DNA of 47,917 nucleotides from an uncultured Alistipes sp. (GCA_949285535.1 CASDZP010000021.1:1-47917); one strand, 5' to 3'. Counted from the stretch's first letter, positions 9,396 to 18,344 are shown. The notes: generated by a model not told the origin, from the sequence alone. A program made the numbers and translations.

Positions 9396-9623
9396 TGTCT
9401 CTGTGGGGTGTTGGTTTTCTTTCGTGAGGGTGGCGTTTTGCGTGGTCATGACCCGCTTCCGCATGCTGCCGACACGATACGATACTCCAAAAGTACTATT
9501 TTTTCCCATATTTCAAAAGGGCTTTTTCGTATATACTTTGTTTTTGTATCTCTCCGTTATGGTTTTATGACGCTTTCCGAATCGCATGAAAGGTCTGTAA
9601 TTTTTCGTTTTCCGATTTTACGT

Positions 9624-9631
9624 TATCTTTG
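9624..9631 (+). promoter_or_regulatory. -7 element of the His-rich protein/TonB receptor unit
   Basis: TATCTTTG matches TAnnTTTG exactly and lies 10 bases before the ATG at 9642, so the leader would be very short. The -33 region is T-rich but lacks an exact TTTG. Confidence 0.55.
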
Positions 9632-9641
9632 TGGCGGATTA

Positions 9642-9998
9642 ATGAACAGATACACTGAAATATTGAAGCGGCTCTTGGGGGTTTTCATGCTCACGCTGTT
9701 TGTGGGCTATCTCTCAAGTGTTACCCTGTTCTACCACTCTCACAACATTGACGGGCGGGTTATAACACACTCGCATCCCTATCACAGCGCTCCCGACACG
9801 GGCGGACACACCCACTCACAGAACGGAATGAACACGATGGCGCAACTGTCGCTCATCGTGATGCTTCTCGCGGTTACGGGTGTTGTGCCGAGACCGTTCT
9901 TTGTGGAGCTTTTATCTGTTGTGCTTCCGATAGGTGACAAAGTGTCGAATTTGTCACCTGTCCTGCCCTCATTAAGGGCACCTCCAGTCTCTTTTTAA
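9642..9998 (+). CDS. Small His-rich membrane/periplasmic protein upstream of a TonB receptor
   Basis: A 118-residue protein with one hydrophobic segment near the N-terminus (about 9-26) and a second near 67-80. Between them is a polar stretch dense in histidines: YHSHN, THSHPYHSAPD and GHTHSQNG, about eight histidines within 35 residues. Small proteins with this HSHP pattern recur before TonB-dependent receptors in Bacteroidales, from general familiarity rather than a search. The histidines suggest metal binding, so the pair could take up a divalent metal or metal chelate. The ATG at 9642 is chosen because it follows a -7 element directly; the longer open frame upstream is antisense to the HAD gene. 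Confidence 0.7.
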   Translation: MNRYTEILKRLLGVFMLTLFVGYLSSVTLFYHSHNIDGRVITHSHPYHSAPDTGGHTHSQNGMNTMAQLSLIVMLLAVTGVVPRPFFVELLSVVLPIGDKVSNLSPVLPSLRAPPVSF

Positions 9999-10037
9999 AA
10001 CTTTTACTGAAAACAGATTTGTCGGTTCTGTTCGGCG

Positions 10038-10052
10038 CGTGATATTGTCACG
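10038..10052. promoter_or_regulatory. Short inverted repeat before the TonB receptor gene
   Basis: CGTGA and TCACG are separated by 5 bases in the 217-bp gap between the His-rich gene and the TonB receptor gene. It could be a regulator-binding site or a chance hairpin. No B12-box or other riboswitch signature was recognised in this gap. Confidence 0.25.
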
Positions 10053-10215
10053 TGTAGTCGGAACATACACCTGCGCGTGTCGGCGTGAGGCGCGGACGGG
10101 TGTTGCGTGGCGGTATCGCATGGGTGATGTCACCGTCATGACAGAAGATTCAATCGGATAATAATAAGTTTTAAACCAAAAAGAGACGACGGACACGGTT
10201 CCGTTTTTTGAAATC

Positions 10216-12675
10216 ATGAAAATACATATAACAAGAATATTTTTTCTGTTTACCCTCATGGTGATGTGCGGTGTTTACGCCTTTGGAGGGAATGTTACAA
10301 AAGAGATTGAGAAGTCGGAAGGCGAAGGTAAGGACGGCGGTAGAACGACTGCTGCTGTAACTGCGGTTACGACTCCGACTGTAACGATACCGCCTGCTGC
10401 AACTGTTCCTCCTGCGGCAACGGCTGCCGCTGCCGCTGAAGTAGAGAAAGAGACCGACGCCAATGTAACGGGGCATGTGACCGATGCACAGACAGGCGAA
10501 CACATGCCATACGTAAGCGTGATAATAAAAGGTACGACGATAGGTACTGTGACCGACGCTTCGGGACACTATATGTTGAGCAATCTTCCTGTCGGCACTC
10601 ACGTGATAGAGGTGTCGATGCTGGGTTACAAGACTGCGGAGAAAAAGGTCGAGGCGGTTGCCAACACCCTTGTCGAGCTTAACGTGAAACTCGAGAAGGA
10701 CGATATCATGATTGACGAGGTTGTCGTCTCGGCGACCCGTAACGAGACCTCGAAGAAAGAGGCGCCCATTATCGTTAATGTCGTTTCCGCCAAGCTGTTT
10801 GATAATGTGGCGTCGTCCAATCTGGCGGAAAGTGTCTGCTTTCAGCCGGGGTTACGAGTGGAGAACAACTGCGGTAACTGCGGAACGACACAGCTGAGGA
10901 TAAACGGTCTCGAGGGACAATATTCGCAGATACTTCTCGACAGCCGACCCATTTTCAGTTCGCTTGCGGCGGTCTATGGTCTCGAACAGCTGCCCGTCAG
11001 CATGATAGAGCGTGTCGAGGTGGTTCGAGGCGGCGGTTCGGCATTGTTCGGTTCGAGCGCGATAGGCGGCGTTGTCAACATAATAACGAAAGAGCCGCTC
11101 CGTAACAGCGTGACCCTCTCCAACACGACCAACATATTGAAAGGTGGACGCACCGATGTCAATACCTCCCTCAACGGCTCGTTCGTGACGGATGACAGAC
11201 GTGCGGGCGTCTATCTCTTCGGTATGCTCAAAGACAGGCAGTGGTATGACCGCAACGGTGACGGCTTTTCGGAGCTTCCCGAGATAAACGCGGAGACGGC
11301 GGGTTTCAGAGGCTACTACCGTACCAGTGCCAACACCCGTCTGACGGCTGAATATCACCATATACACGAGTACAGACGTGGCGGTAACCTTTTTGACCTC
11401 CCCGCCCATGAGGCAGACATCGCCGAACAGCTCGACCATAAGATAGATGGCGGCGGACTTCGATTCAACGGCTTTTCGCCTGACGAGCATCACCGCTGGG
11501 ACATATTCGCCTCCATGCAGTCGATAGGCCGTGACAGTTACTACGGTGCGGAGAAAGCCCCCGACGCTTACGGACGCACGACCGACCTGACGGTGGTGTC
11601 GGGAGCGCAGTACACATACGCCGCCGACAAGTTTCTGTTTCTGCCCGCCGAGCTGACCGCGGGTGTGGAATATAACTACAACACTCTTGACGACAGGTAT
11701 CTCGGCATGAACCGTCGTACCGAGCAGACGACGCATCTTGTGGGCGGTTATGTCCAGAGCGAGTGGAAGAGCCGTAAGGTGGGTTTTCTGTTGGGTGCCC
11801 GTGTGGACAAACACAATCTTATGAATAGTGTTGTGGTGTCGCCCCGTGCCAACGTCAGATATACCCCCGTTGAGGCTATCGGTCTGCGCCTGAGCTATTC
11901 GAGCGGTTACCGTGCCCCGCAGGCGTACAATGAGGATTTGCATGTCGAGGCTGTCGGCGGCTCACTCTCTGTGATAGAGATTGCGAAAGGTCTGAAGCCC
12001 GAATACTCGCACAGTCTGAGTGCGTCGGCGGATTGGTATCACTCTTTCGGTCGTCTCCAGACCAACATCTTGGCGGAGGGTTTCTACACAATGTTGAATG
12101 ATGTCTTCACCCTTGAAAAAGTGGGGCAGAGTCCCGAGGGTGACATAATCTATTGGGAACGACGCAACGGTACGGGCGCGACTGTGAAAGGTGTTAATCT
12201 GGAAGGTCGTCTCTCAATGCCTGATGTTTTCGACATACAGCTCGGCTATACATTCCAGTCGAGCCGTTATGACAAGCCGGAGCGTTGGTCGGATCAGCTT
12301 GAACCGCAGCGCGACATGTTCCGCACACCCGACATCTACGGTTATCTGACCTCGGTATTTTATCCGACTAAATCTCTTTCGCTCTCGCTTTTTGCCAATC
12401 ATACGGGAAGCATGCTTGTCCGCCATACTGTGAATAATGGTGTGGTTGAGACAGACTCCGAGAAGCGCACCACTCCCTTTTTCGATATGGGCATAAAAGC
12501 CTCTTATGACTTCAAGATAGGTCGCTACATCAATCTGCAACTCAACGCAGGCGTCAAAAACATCCTCGACTCCTATCAGTCCGACCTTGACTTTGGGTTA
12601 TACAAGGATGCGGGATATGTTTACGGTCCCACTCTGCCGAGGACGGTGTTCGTGGGAATCAAGATAGCCATATAA
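10216..12675 (+). CDS. TonB-dependent outer-membrane receptor
   Basis: An 819-residue receptor expected to import a substrate across the outer membrane using TonB-ExbBD energy. It has a signal peptide (about 1-24), an unusual low-complexity linker rich in Ala, Thr, Val and Pro (about 45-80), a carboxypeptidase-regulatory-like domain (about 85-165, VTGHVTDAQTGEHMPYVSV), a plug with the IERVEVVRGGGSALFGSSAIGGVVNIIT signature (near 270), and a beta-barrel ending in a C-terminal aromatic/hydrophobic strand. The plug carries an NNCGNCG motif near residue 216. The upstream His-rich protein hints at a metal-linked substrate, but this is inference; BtuB/FecA-type specificity is not excluded. Its end is the left arm of a long palindrome. 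Confidence 0.92.
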   Translation: MKIHITRIFFLFTLMVMCGVYAFGGNVTKEIEKSEGEGKDGGRTTAAVTAVTTPTVTIPPAATVPPAATAAAAAEVEKETDANVTGHVTDAQTGEHMPYVSVIIKGTTIGTVTDASGHYMLSNLPVGTHVIEVSMLGYKTAEKKVEAVANTLVELNVKLEKDDIMIDEVVVSATRNETSKKEAPIIVNVVSAKLFDNVASSNLAESVCFQPGLRVENNCGNCGTTQLRINGLEGQYSQILLDSRPIFSSLAAVYGLEQLPVSMIERVEVVRGGGSALFGSSAIGGVVNIITKEPLRNSVTLSNTTNILKGGRTDVNTSLNGSFVTDDRRAGVYLFGMLKDRQWYDRNGDGFSELPEINAETAGFRGYYRTSANTRLTAEYHHIHEYRRGGNLFDLPAHEADIAEQLDHKIDGGGLRFNGFSPDEHHRWDIFASMQSIGRDSYYGAEKAPDAYGRTTDLTVVSGAQYTYAADKFLFLPAELTAGVEYNYNTLDDRYLGMNRRTEQTTHLVGGYVQSEWKSRKVGFLLGARVDKHNLMNSVVVSPRANVRYTPVEAIGLRLSYSSGYRAPQAYNEDLHVEAVGGSLSVIEIAKGLKPEYSHSLSASADWYHSFGRLQTNILAEGFYTMLNDVFTLEKVGQSPEGDIIYWERRNGTGATVKGVNLEGRLSMPDVFDIQLGYTFQSSRYDKPERWSDQLEPQRDMFRTPDIYGYLTSVFYPTKSLSLSLFANHTGSMLVRHTVNNGVVETDSEKRTTPFFDMGIKASYDFKIGRYINLQLNAGVKNILDSYQSDLDFGLYKDAGYVYGPTLPRTVFVGIKIAI

Positions 12676-12813
12676 CAAAAGGTTGCCGACCAAAATTATT
12701 GGTCGGCAACTTTTGTTATAAAGCTATCCGATTTCCGCAAACACCGTCCTCGGCAGAGAGACCGTAAACATATCCCGCATCCTTGTATAACCCGAAGTCA
12801 AGGTCGGACTGAC
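12577..12813. repeat. Long imperfect palindrome over the TonB receptor gene end
   Basis: The last 95-100 bases of the receptor gene and its terminator (12577-12692) reappear inverted at 12700-12813. The copy differs by substitutions, a 2-base deletion and one extra G, including a synonymous-type TTT/TTC change, and its reading frame is broken. It is therefore an old, decaying inverted duplicate, not an assembly mirror. The inverted copy runs almost directly into a dispersed repeat starting near 12827. Confidence 0.88.
12682..12710 (+). terminator. Intrinsic terminator of the TonB receptor gene
   Basis: An 11-bp GC-rich stem (12682-12692 with 12700-12710) is followed by TTTTGTTAT, 7 bases after the stop codon. 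It forms the core of the longer palindrome. Confidence 0.88.
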
Positions 12814-12826
12814 AGTATTCGTACTC

Positions 12827-13100
12827 GCTCCCGCGGGGCTCTCCGAGGGCGCCTTCCGCGGGAGTTACTTTGTCACTCGACAAAGTAACCAAAACGAGGG
12901 GGCACAGCCCCTTTCCACCATGTCATACCCCATTGGCTCATTATCTTCCACGAAGTCGTCATCTCCACGTTTGTCGCCTTCCGCTTTCTTGTGCTTCACC
13001 CATTACACCATAATGCACCGTCATTCTTGGTATATGATGATGACGACGGTATGTGTTAATCGGTTTGTATGAGAAAAACAAGAAGATATAAAATGTAGTA
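12827..13100 (+). repeat. Dispersed hairpin repeat, copy A
   Basis: It contains the shared core at 12864-12910: a perfect 11-bp stem GTTACTTTGTC/GACAAAGTAAC followed by a GGGGC-ACA-GCCCC hairpin. The head holds GC-rich CTCCCGCGGG/CTCCGAGGG units. The 3' part (13020-13100) aligns loosely with copy D to about the AAAAGGG motif, so the full element may be about 270 bp. It points away from the TonB receptor gene. Confidence 0.85.
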
Positions 13101-13262
13101 AAAGGGTAATGGAATGATGTAACGGAGTACTGAAATTATGGTTGTCGGATGAAAAGTCCGTGACGCAAAAAATGAAAAGGTAGTGGTGACGGTTATGGTT
13201 TAATACGGATATTATGGTAGATGTTTTAAGAACTGAAACGGTGATATTCGCTAAAACTTTCG
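13101..13262 (+). other. Non-coding stretch before DUF4271
   Basis: No gene, hairpin or repeat beyond copy A was recognised here. It is moderately AT-rich and leads to the -7 element at 13263. Confidence 0.5.
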
Positions 13263-13270
13263 TATCTTTG
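13263..13270 (+). promoter_or_regulatory. -7 element of the DUF4271-hemD-rnpA-yidD operon
   Basis: TATCTTTG matches the TAnnTTTG consensus, 40 bases before the proposed TTG start. No exact TTTG lies 19-20 bases upstream. Confidence 0.55.
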
Positions 13271-13310
13271 CGCGGTGATTGACAGCCAAAACGGATAAAA
13301 ACATAAAAGC

Positions 13311-14171
13311 TTGCCTTTAGAGACAGACATACAGATTGCCGATTCGGTCGTGACAAATGTCAAGGCCGTGAAAAAGAACTATCCCGTGTCGGTCGAGGCG
13401 GATACGTTTCACTACTCGATAACACCGAAAGAGGTCTCCATAAAAGAGTTTTTCGGTGAAGAGGCGATGGCTGTCGAATATCCGACTAATCAGTCTGTCA
13501 CCGACAGAGCGGAACTCGTGCCGCTCGGATATGATATCGCAGCCGTTATTATCATGTTTGTCGTTTACATGATTATGTTGGCTCGGTATAAACATTTGAT
13601 TCCGACAGTCATAAAGGCGAAGTTTTACGGATATACGACACGTATGCTCCTCGAATCGCTCGATGTGAACATAGTGAAACTGACGGGATTGTCTATATTC
13701 CTGCTTCTGATGTCACTCTCGATGGCGTTGTCCGTGATTGTCCGTACCTATGACCTGGTCGCCATGCCCGATGCCGTCTCTGAACATCTGCTGCCGTTAT
13801 CTATGGGGGTGGTATTGTTGGTGACGTTGTGGAGGCGTTTGATTGTCAGGGTAATACGTTCATTTTCGAGAGCAAAGGGATTCTTTGAGATGCTCGACTT
13901 CTCCGAAAGACTTACATTCGCCTTTTGGGGATTTTGGATGGCTCCCGTAGTGGTGGCATGTGTATTTGCCTCATCCGATTTTCATTCCGTTGAACGCTAT
14001 CTGATAATGGGCACCGTTGCCGCAATGGTGTTGCATCACATCATAGAGTTGACAAAATTATTTATTCGGCAAAGAGTTTCATTTCTGCAATACATTTTGT
14101 ACCTTTGCACCGTCGAATTATTACCGATAAGTTTCATTGTTACAGTTTTACAAAAATTAGGAACGCTTTGA
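13311..14171 (+). CDS. DUF4271 family membrane protein
   Basis: A 286-residue protein with a polar N-terminal region (about 1-70) and several hydrophobic segments (about 77-95, 124-142, 158-177, 200-220, 228-245, 262-284). It matches the Bacteroidota-specific DUF4271 layout and lies directly before a HemD-like gene, as is usual for the family. Its function is unknown. The frame starts at a TTG codon (13311); no in-frame ATG upstream is apparent. Its stop overlaps the TTG start of hemD in the four bases TTGA, which implies translational coupling. Confidence 0.8.
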   Translation: MPLETDIQIADSVVTNVKAVKKNYPVSVEADTFHYSITPKEVSIKEFFGEEAMAVEYPTNQSVTDRAELVPLGYDIAAVIIMFVVYMIMLARYKHLIPTVIKAKFYGYTTRMLLESLDVNIVKLTGLSIFLLLMSLSMALSVIVRTYDLVAMPDAVSEHLLPLSMGVVLLVTLWRRLIVRVIRSFSRAKGFFEMLDFSERLTFAFWGFWMAPVVVACVFASSDFHSVERYLIMGTVAAMVLHHIIELTKLFIRQRVSFLQYILYLCTVELLPISFIVTVLQKLGTL

Positions 14172-15097
14172 AAATAACATCTATACTGGTGTCGCAACCG
14201 GCTCCCGCTGTACTCGACAAATCTCCCTATTCGGAACTCATCTCAAAAAACAAATTGGGTGTGGAGTTTCATCCTTTCATAAAGGTTGTGGGAGTTTCGG
14301 CAAAAGAGTTTCGTTCTCAAAGAGTCGATGTGCTGGCTCACACGGCGGTCGTATTCACGAGCAAGACCACGATAGACAGCTTCTTCAGAATATGCGAGGA
14401 GTGCCGCATAACAGTGCCCGAGGACATGAAATATTTTTGCATGACCGAGTCGGTGTCGCTCTATCTGCAGAAATACATTGTTTACCGCAAGCGTAAGATG
14501 TTTTTCGGTAAGGGCAGTTTCGCCGACTTGATGGACATTGTGGTTAAGCACAAAGAGGAGAAATTCCTTGTGGCTGTGTCTGAACCGCACAAGCCCGAGA
14601 TGCTCAAGGCTTTCGACAAGGCGAAAATAAAATATGACAAGGTGGTGTTGGCGCGTGCCGTAAGCAGCGACAACCTGAAAGAGCTCGATATAACGAAGTA
14701 TAACATGCTCGTTCTCTACTCTCCCGCCGAGATAAACGCCCTTGTAAGCACCTTTGACCCCAAGACGATAGGCAAGTGCAAGATTGCCACCCTCGGAACG
14801 GCTACCGCTAAGGCTGTGATGGAGGCGGGTATGGAGGTGTCGGTGCTGGCTCCCACAAAAGAGTTCCCGTCAATGGTTATGGCGCTTGAAAATTATGTCA
14901 AGCGTTTCAATAAGGGCGAGAAGATAGATACCACTTATATAACCGACAGCATACAGGAGACCTCGCAAATCAATGAGCAGGTGATGGCAAAAGCCAAAGT
15001 GGCGGCTAAAAAGAAAAAGACCGTTAGCGTGAAAAAGAGCGCGAGCGCAACCGCAGCCACCTCTGATGTGACAACAAAGGTCCCCAAGTCGAAATAG
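14168..15097 (+). CDS. hemD: Uroporphyrinogen-III synthase-like protein (HemD family)
   Basis: A 309-residue protein beginning MKITSILVSQPAP from a TTG codon at 14168 that overlaps the DUF4271 stop. HemD cyclises hydroxymethylbilane to uroporphyrinogen III. The two-lobe HemD pattern is visible: VVFTSKTTIDSFF near residue 60 in lobe 1, and LVLYSPAEINALV followed by ATLGTATAKAVMEAG in lobe 2. The last 35 residues are a Lys/Ala/Ser-rich tail (KAKVAAKKKKTVSVKKS) not needed for the fold. No other haem genes are nearby, and many anaerobic Bacteroidales lack complete haem synthesis, so its actual reaction is uncertain. Confidence 0.8.
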   Translation: MKITSILVSQPAPAVLDKSPYSELISKNKLGVEFHPFIKVVGVSAKEFRSQRVDVLAHTAVVFTSKTTIDSFFRICEECRITVPEDMKYFCMTESVSLYLQKYIVYRKRKMFFGKGSFADLMDIVVKHKEEKFLVAVSEPHKPEMLKAFDKAKIKYDKVVLARAVSSDNLKELDITKYNMLVLYSPAEINALVSTFDPKTIGKCKIATLGTATAKAVMEAGMEVSVLAPTKEFPSMVMALENYVKRFNKGEKIDTTYITDSIQETSQINEQVMAKAKVAAKKKKTVSVKKSASATAATSDVTTKVPKSK

Positions 15098-15107
15098 ACT
15101 ATACTCT

Positions 15108-15500
15108 GTGAACAACAGATTCCATAAGAAAGAACGAATATGCCTCAAGCGTGACATCGACGAACTGTTCGCTCGGGGCGATTCGTTTTTTTGTTTCCCT
15201 TTCAGATGCGTGAGGCTGTTGTGCGACGATTCATGCGACAGAGCGCCTGTCAGTCTGCTCGTGTCGGTGAGCAAGCGTTACAGCAAGCTGGCGGTAAGGC
15301 GTAATCTGATTAAACGCCGTACCCGTGAGGCGTTCCGTCTTGCAAAAGGACGTTGCGTTCCTTGTGACGGACGCAGGGCGATGCTCGCACTTATCTATGT
15401 CTCAAAGAAAGAAGAGAGCTATGAAACAATCGCAAAATCGGTCGGAAAAATTCTCTCCGAGACCGCCTCGCTACTCTCGGTTTCGGGAGATAATGCGTAA
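15108..15500 (+). CDS. rnpA: Ribonuclease P protein component
   Basis: The 130-residue protein subunit of RNase P, which helps the catalytic RNA remove 5' leaders from tRNA precursors. The family RNR signature is seen as [20 protein letters not shown] (near residues 55-75). The GTG start at 15108 lies 10 bases after hemD. rpmH and yidC, its usual partners in many bacteria, are not here; in Bacteroidales the hemD-rnpA-yidD order is normal. It overlaps yidD by 8 bases. Confidence 0.94.
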   Translation: MNNRFHKKERICLKRDIDELFARGDSFFCFPFRCVRLLCDDSCDRAPVSLLVSVSKRYSKLAVRRNLIKRRTREAFRLAKGRCVPCDGRRAMLALIYVSKKEESYETIAKSVGKILSETASLLSVSGDNA

Positions 15501-15714
15501 GGTGGCGGTGGCGATACCGTTGGCTCTCATATTCATATATAAAAATGTCATATCGCCGCATCTTCCGTCGGCATGCCGCTATACCCCCACTTGTTCGCAA
15601 TATGCGGCGGAGGCGTTGCGCAAGCACGGATTGATAAAAGGTTCATGGCTGGCGATAAAACGTATCCTTTCGTGCAATCCGTGGGGCGGTTCGGGTTATG
15701 ACCCCGTGCCGTGA
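15493..15714 (+). CDS. yidD: Membrane protein insertion efficiency factor YidD
   Basis: A 73-residue amphipathic protein associated with the inner membrane that aids YidC-dependent insertion. The family core is visible as [23 protein letters not shown] and [13 protein letters not shown], with the three conserved cysteines. The ATG at 15493 gives the usual short N-terminus and overlaps the rnpA stop; an upstream in-frame ATG at 15421 would add 24 basic residues lying entirely over rnpA. Confidence 0.92.
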   Translation: MRKVAVAIPLALIFIYKNVISPHLPSACRYTPTCSQYAAEALRKHGLIKGSWLAIKRILSCNPWGGSGYDPVP

Positions 15715-15816
15715 TGCTGTTTTGCCGCTGTCCTCTTTTTGTATGGTCGCCGCTGTTTTCCTGCGACGATTTTTCTCTTTTGTCACACGGAAATGTGTAA
15801 CCTGTCGTTATTTTGT

Positions 15817-15824
15817 TATATTTG
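15817..15824 (+). promoter_or_regulatory. -7 element for the DUF3108 gene
   Basis: TATATTTG matches TAnnTTTG, 25 bases before the ATG. There is no exact -33 TTTG. Confidence 0.5.
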
Positions 15825-15849
15825 TATCATTATCAAAACGGAGAGGGTT

Positions 15850-16695
15850 ATGAAAAGAGCGTGTGCATTCCTTATATTATATGTGACGGCGATAGCGCTG
15901 TCGTTTGTGCCCGACAAAGCGGTGGCGCAGGTCTATGCCAACGGTCAGATGCGTGGCGATGTCGCTTTCGATGTCGGAGAGAAATTGCGTTATGCCGTCA
16001 GCTATAAAGTCGGTCCCGTGAATGTCGATGTGGCGACGGTGGCTTTCGAGGTGACATCGGGAAAGGTAAACGGAGTCGATTGTTATCATGTCAGAGCCAC
16101 GGGTGACGTCAATCCGCAATACACATGGTTTTACAACCTGCACGACATATATGACACGTGGATGGATAAGAGAAATCTGCGTCCGGTATATTTCTCCAAT
16201 GACCTGTCGGAGGGCGACTACCGTTACCGCAGCAGTTACAATTATGACTGGAACACGATGACCGTATTGACCAAGTCACGCAACCTTAAATGGGATAAGG
16301 CGAAAGAGAAGCGTTATCCGATTTCGAGTGTAAGCTATGACGCTGTGTCCATGTTCTATAACATACGTTCTCTTGAGGTTGACAAAATGGAGAAAAACCG
16401 TCCATATCCTCTCGAGATAGTTTTCTCGGATACGGTCAGAAATTTGAGTTACAGATATTTGGGGAAAGAGACGCTCGACATAAAGGGTGTCGGTTCGATA
16501 AAGACTCTTGTTTTCAGATGTCAGTTGGCTGACGCTTCTGGTAACGCATTTGACGACGGCAGCGAGTTTACAATTTGGGTCTCTGACGATAAGAACAGAA
16601 TACCGATAGCCGTCAATTCTCCAATAAAGGTCGGTTCCGTCAAAGTACGTCTTGTGGCTTACGGCGGACTGAAGCATCCGTTTAAAAAAGAATAA
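15850..16695 (+). CDS. DUF3108 domain-containing exported protein
   Basis: A 281-residue protein with a signal peptide (about 1-26, ending ALSFVPDKAVAQ). The mature part is a beta-rich DUF3108 domain, opening with FDVGEKLRYAVSYKVGPVNVD, with paired tyrosine-rich strands near residues 100-130. The domain is found in envelope proteins of Gram-negative bacteria; no function is established. The ATG at 15850 is chosen because it begins a clear signal sequence and follows a -7 element. A strong terminator follows at 16743-16774, so it is probably monocistronic. Confidence 0.85.
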   Translation: MKRACAFLILYVTAIALSFVPDKAVAQVYANGQMRGDVAFDVGEKLRYAVSYKVGPVNVDVATVAFEVTSGKVNGVDCYHVRATGDVNPQYTWFYNLHDIYDTWMDKRNLRPVYFSNDLSEGDYRYRSSYNYDWNTMTVLTKSRNLKWDKAKEKRYPISSVSYDAVSMFYNIRSLEVDKMEKNRPYPLEIVFSDTVRNLSYRYLGKETLDIKGVGSIKTLVFRCQLADASGNAFDDGSEFTIWVSDDKNRIPIAVNSPIKVGSVKVRLVAYGGLKHPFKKE

Positions 16696-16742
16696 ACTTT
16701 TTGAAAAGACAACATCGTTTTGTTGTTATGTGCAGATACTGA

Positions 16743-16774
16743 AAGCCTCCGACAAGTTAATTTGTCGGAGGCTT
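16743..16774 (+). terminator. Intrinsic terminator after the DUF3108 gene
   Basis: A perfect 13-bp stem (16743-16755 with 16762-16774) with a 6-base loop is followed by TCTGTTTATTG. Unlike the terminators after the TonB receptor gene, rpsN and nifJ, it is not embedded in a longer copy of the gene end. Confidence 0.85.
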
Positions 16775-17326
16775 CTGTTTATTGTTTGTAAAGGAAGTAT
16801 GTTTTGATGTTTGTCTTTACTTATTGTGAACTTTTAATATTTGTTGTGCAATGAGGTGATTGTTTAAAAGCCTGTATTATTCTTTTTTATTCGCTTGAAG
16901 GTATATGAGCATCGGTAAAAACAAATAAAACATGGGTGAAAGCAGAATTTTAAATGTTGTGTATTTAACAACATTTATTTAATGTGTGAAAAATTGTCTC
17001 TCTGTGGGTGACTTTTTGTGTTCTTTTTCTGCAAAAAAGAGAAGCTGTGTTTTTTGTCGCAGATTTGATTCTACGGATGAGGATTTGTGCGGAAAAGATA
17101 AGATGAAAAATCTGAAACTCATTATGAAAAAGAGTGTTGGATGATATTTTTGAGCAAAACATATGAAAAAAAATATTGTGGCAGTGAAAAATTTTCGGTC
17201 GGCTTGGTTTTCATGTTTTTAGGTGTATTTTGTTGATTATCATTGTTTTATATTGAAATTTGTATTTTGTTTTTTGCGGAAAGAGGTGATAATCAGAGAA
17301 AAAGAGCGCAAAAAGAGCGGAAATAC
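16775..17326 (+). other. AT-rich non-coding stretch before rpsL
   Basis: About 550 bp with no convincing gene. The only structure noted is a short inverted repeat (AAATGTTG at 16952-16959 with CAACATTT at 16969-16976). In many Bacteroidales rpoC lies upstream of rpsL; here it does not. Confidence 0.5.
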
Positions 17327-17357
17327 TTTGTTATTAACAAAATAAAGCGTATCTTTG
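17327..17357 (+). promoter_or_regulatory. Strong Bacteroides-type promoter of the str-S10 operon
   Basis: TTTG at 17327-17330 and TATCTTTG at 17350-17357 are separated by exactly 19 bases, a full match to the consensus. Transcription would start near 17364, giving a leader of about 58 bases before rpsL. Confidence 0.9.
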
Positions 17358-17421
17358 TGCCGCTAAAAAGTGTTTTGTCGACGCTTGAAACAAAAAAACG
17401 TAGTAAACTTAAATTTTTAAA

Positions 17422-17811
17422 ATGCCTACAATTCAACAGTTAGTTAGAAAAGGCCGCATGAAGCTTGAGGACAAGAGTAAAGCTCCTGCACTCGATTCAT
17501 GCCCCCAGAGACGTGGCGTTTGCGTGAGGGTTTATACAACAACCCCCAAAAAGCCGAACTCGGCCATGCGTAAAGTTGCGCGTGTGCGTTTAACAAACGG
17601 GAAAGAGGTCAATGCCTACATCCCCGGCGAAGGTCACAACCTTCAGGAACACTCAATCGTATTGGTGCGCGGCGGTCGTGTGAAAGACCTCCCCGGTGTA
17701 CGTTATCACTTGGTTCGCGGTGCTCTCGACGCAGCAGGTGTCGATGGTCGCAACCAGCGCCGTTCAAAATACGGTACCAAGAAACCCAAGGCAGGTGCTG
17801 CCAAGAAGTAA
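17422..17811 (+). CDS. rpsL: 30S ribosomal protein S12
   Basis: S12 sits at the decoding centre of the 30S subunit and helps set translational accuracy. The 129-residue product begins [12 protein letters not shown] and carries the [11 protein letters not shown] loop with Lys43 and the [13 protein letters not shown] loop with Lys88, both in the wild-type, streptomycin-sensitive state. It is the first gene of the run, about 58 bases after the predicted transcription start. Confidence 0.98.
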   Translation: MPTIQQLVRKGRMKLEDKSKAPALDSCPQRRGVCVRVYTTTPKKPNSAMRKVARVRLTNGKEVNAYIPGEGHNLQEHSIVLVRGGRVKDLPGVRYHLVRGALDAAGVDGRNQRRSKYGTKKPKAGAAKK

Positions 17812-17848
17812 TTTTTACAGAGCGTTTTAAAAAAGAAAATTTAAAGCA

Positions 17849-18325
17849 ATGAGAAAAGCGAAGCCTAAAAAGCGAATTCTACTTCCGGATCCTAAGTTTG
17901 GCGATGTGCTTGTGACACGTTTTGTCAACAACCTTATGCTGGATGGTAAGAAGAGTATTGCTTACACTATCTTCTATGATGCGATAGATACTGTAGGCGA
18001 GAAGATGAAGGACTCTGATAAGGCTCCATTGGAGATTTGGAAGAAGGCCCTCGAAAATGTAACTCCGCAGGTTGAGGTTAAATCTCGCCGCGTAGGTGGT
18101 GCGACCTTCCAGGTCCCGACCGAAGTGCGTGCAGAGCGTAAAGTCTCTTTGAGCATGAAGAACCTCATCCTCTACGCCCACAAACGTGCAGGTCGTTCAA
18201 TGGCGGAAAAGCTTGCTGCGGAAATAATCGCCGCCTACAACGAAGAAGGCGGTGCGTTCAAACGTAAAGAGGAGATGCACCGTATGGCAGAAGCCAACAA
18301 AGCATTCGCTCACTTTAGATTTTAA
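17849..18325 (+). CDS. rpsG: 30S ribosomal protein S7
   Basis: S7 nucleates assembly of the 30S head and contacts the E-site tRNA. The 158-residue length is normal. The sequence shows [20 protein letters not shown] near the N-terminus and the [14 protein letters not shown] motif in the middle. It lies 37 bases after rpsL and 19 before fusA, the standard str order. In other bacteria S7 is the translational repressor of this operon; no S7-binding structure was identified here. Confidence 0.98.
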   Translation: MRKAKPKKRILLPDPKFGDVLVTRFVNNLMLDGKKSIAYTIFYDAIDTVGEKMKDSDKAPLEIWKKALENVTPQVEVKSRRVGGATFQVPTEVRAERKVSLSMKNLILYAHKRAGRSMAEKLAAEIIAAYNEEGGAFKRKEEMHRMAEANKAFAHFRF

Positions 18326-18344
18326 CCCGATAGATTAGAAGACG

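Noticed and set aside
9999..10215. Cobalamin or other riboswitch before the TonB receptor gene
   Set aside because: No B12-box or comparable conserved element was recognised; only a short inverted repeat is present.
10852..11943. 363-residue minus-strand open frame within the TonB receptor gene
   Set aside because: It lies fully inside a well-supported receptor frame and shows no recognisable domain; long antisense frames are expected at this GC content.
12827..13100. CRISPR array
   Set aside because: The repeated units of the dispersed element are adjacent and GC-rich, without regular unique spacers, and no cas gene is present.
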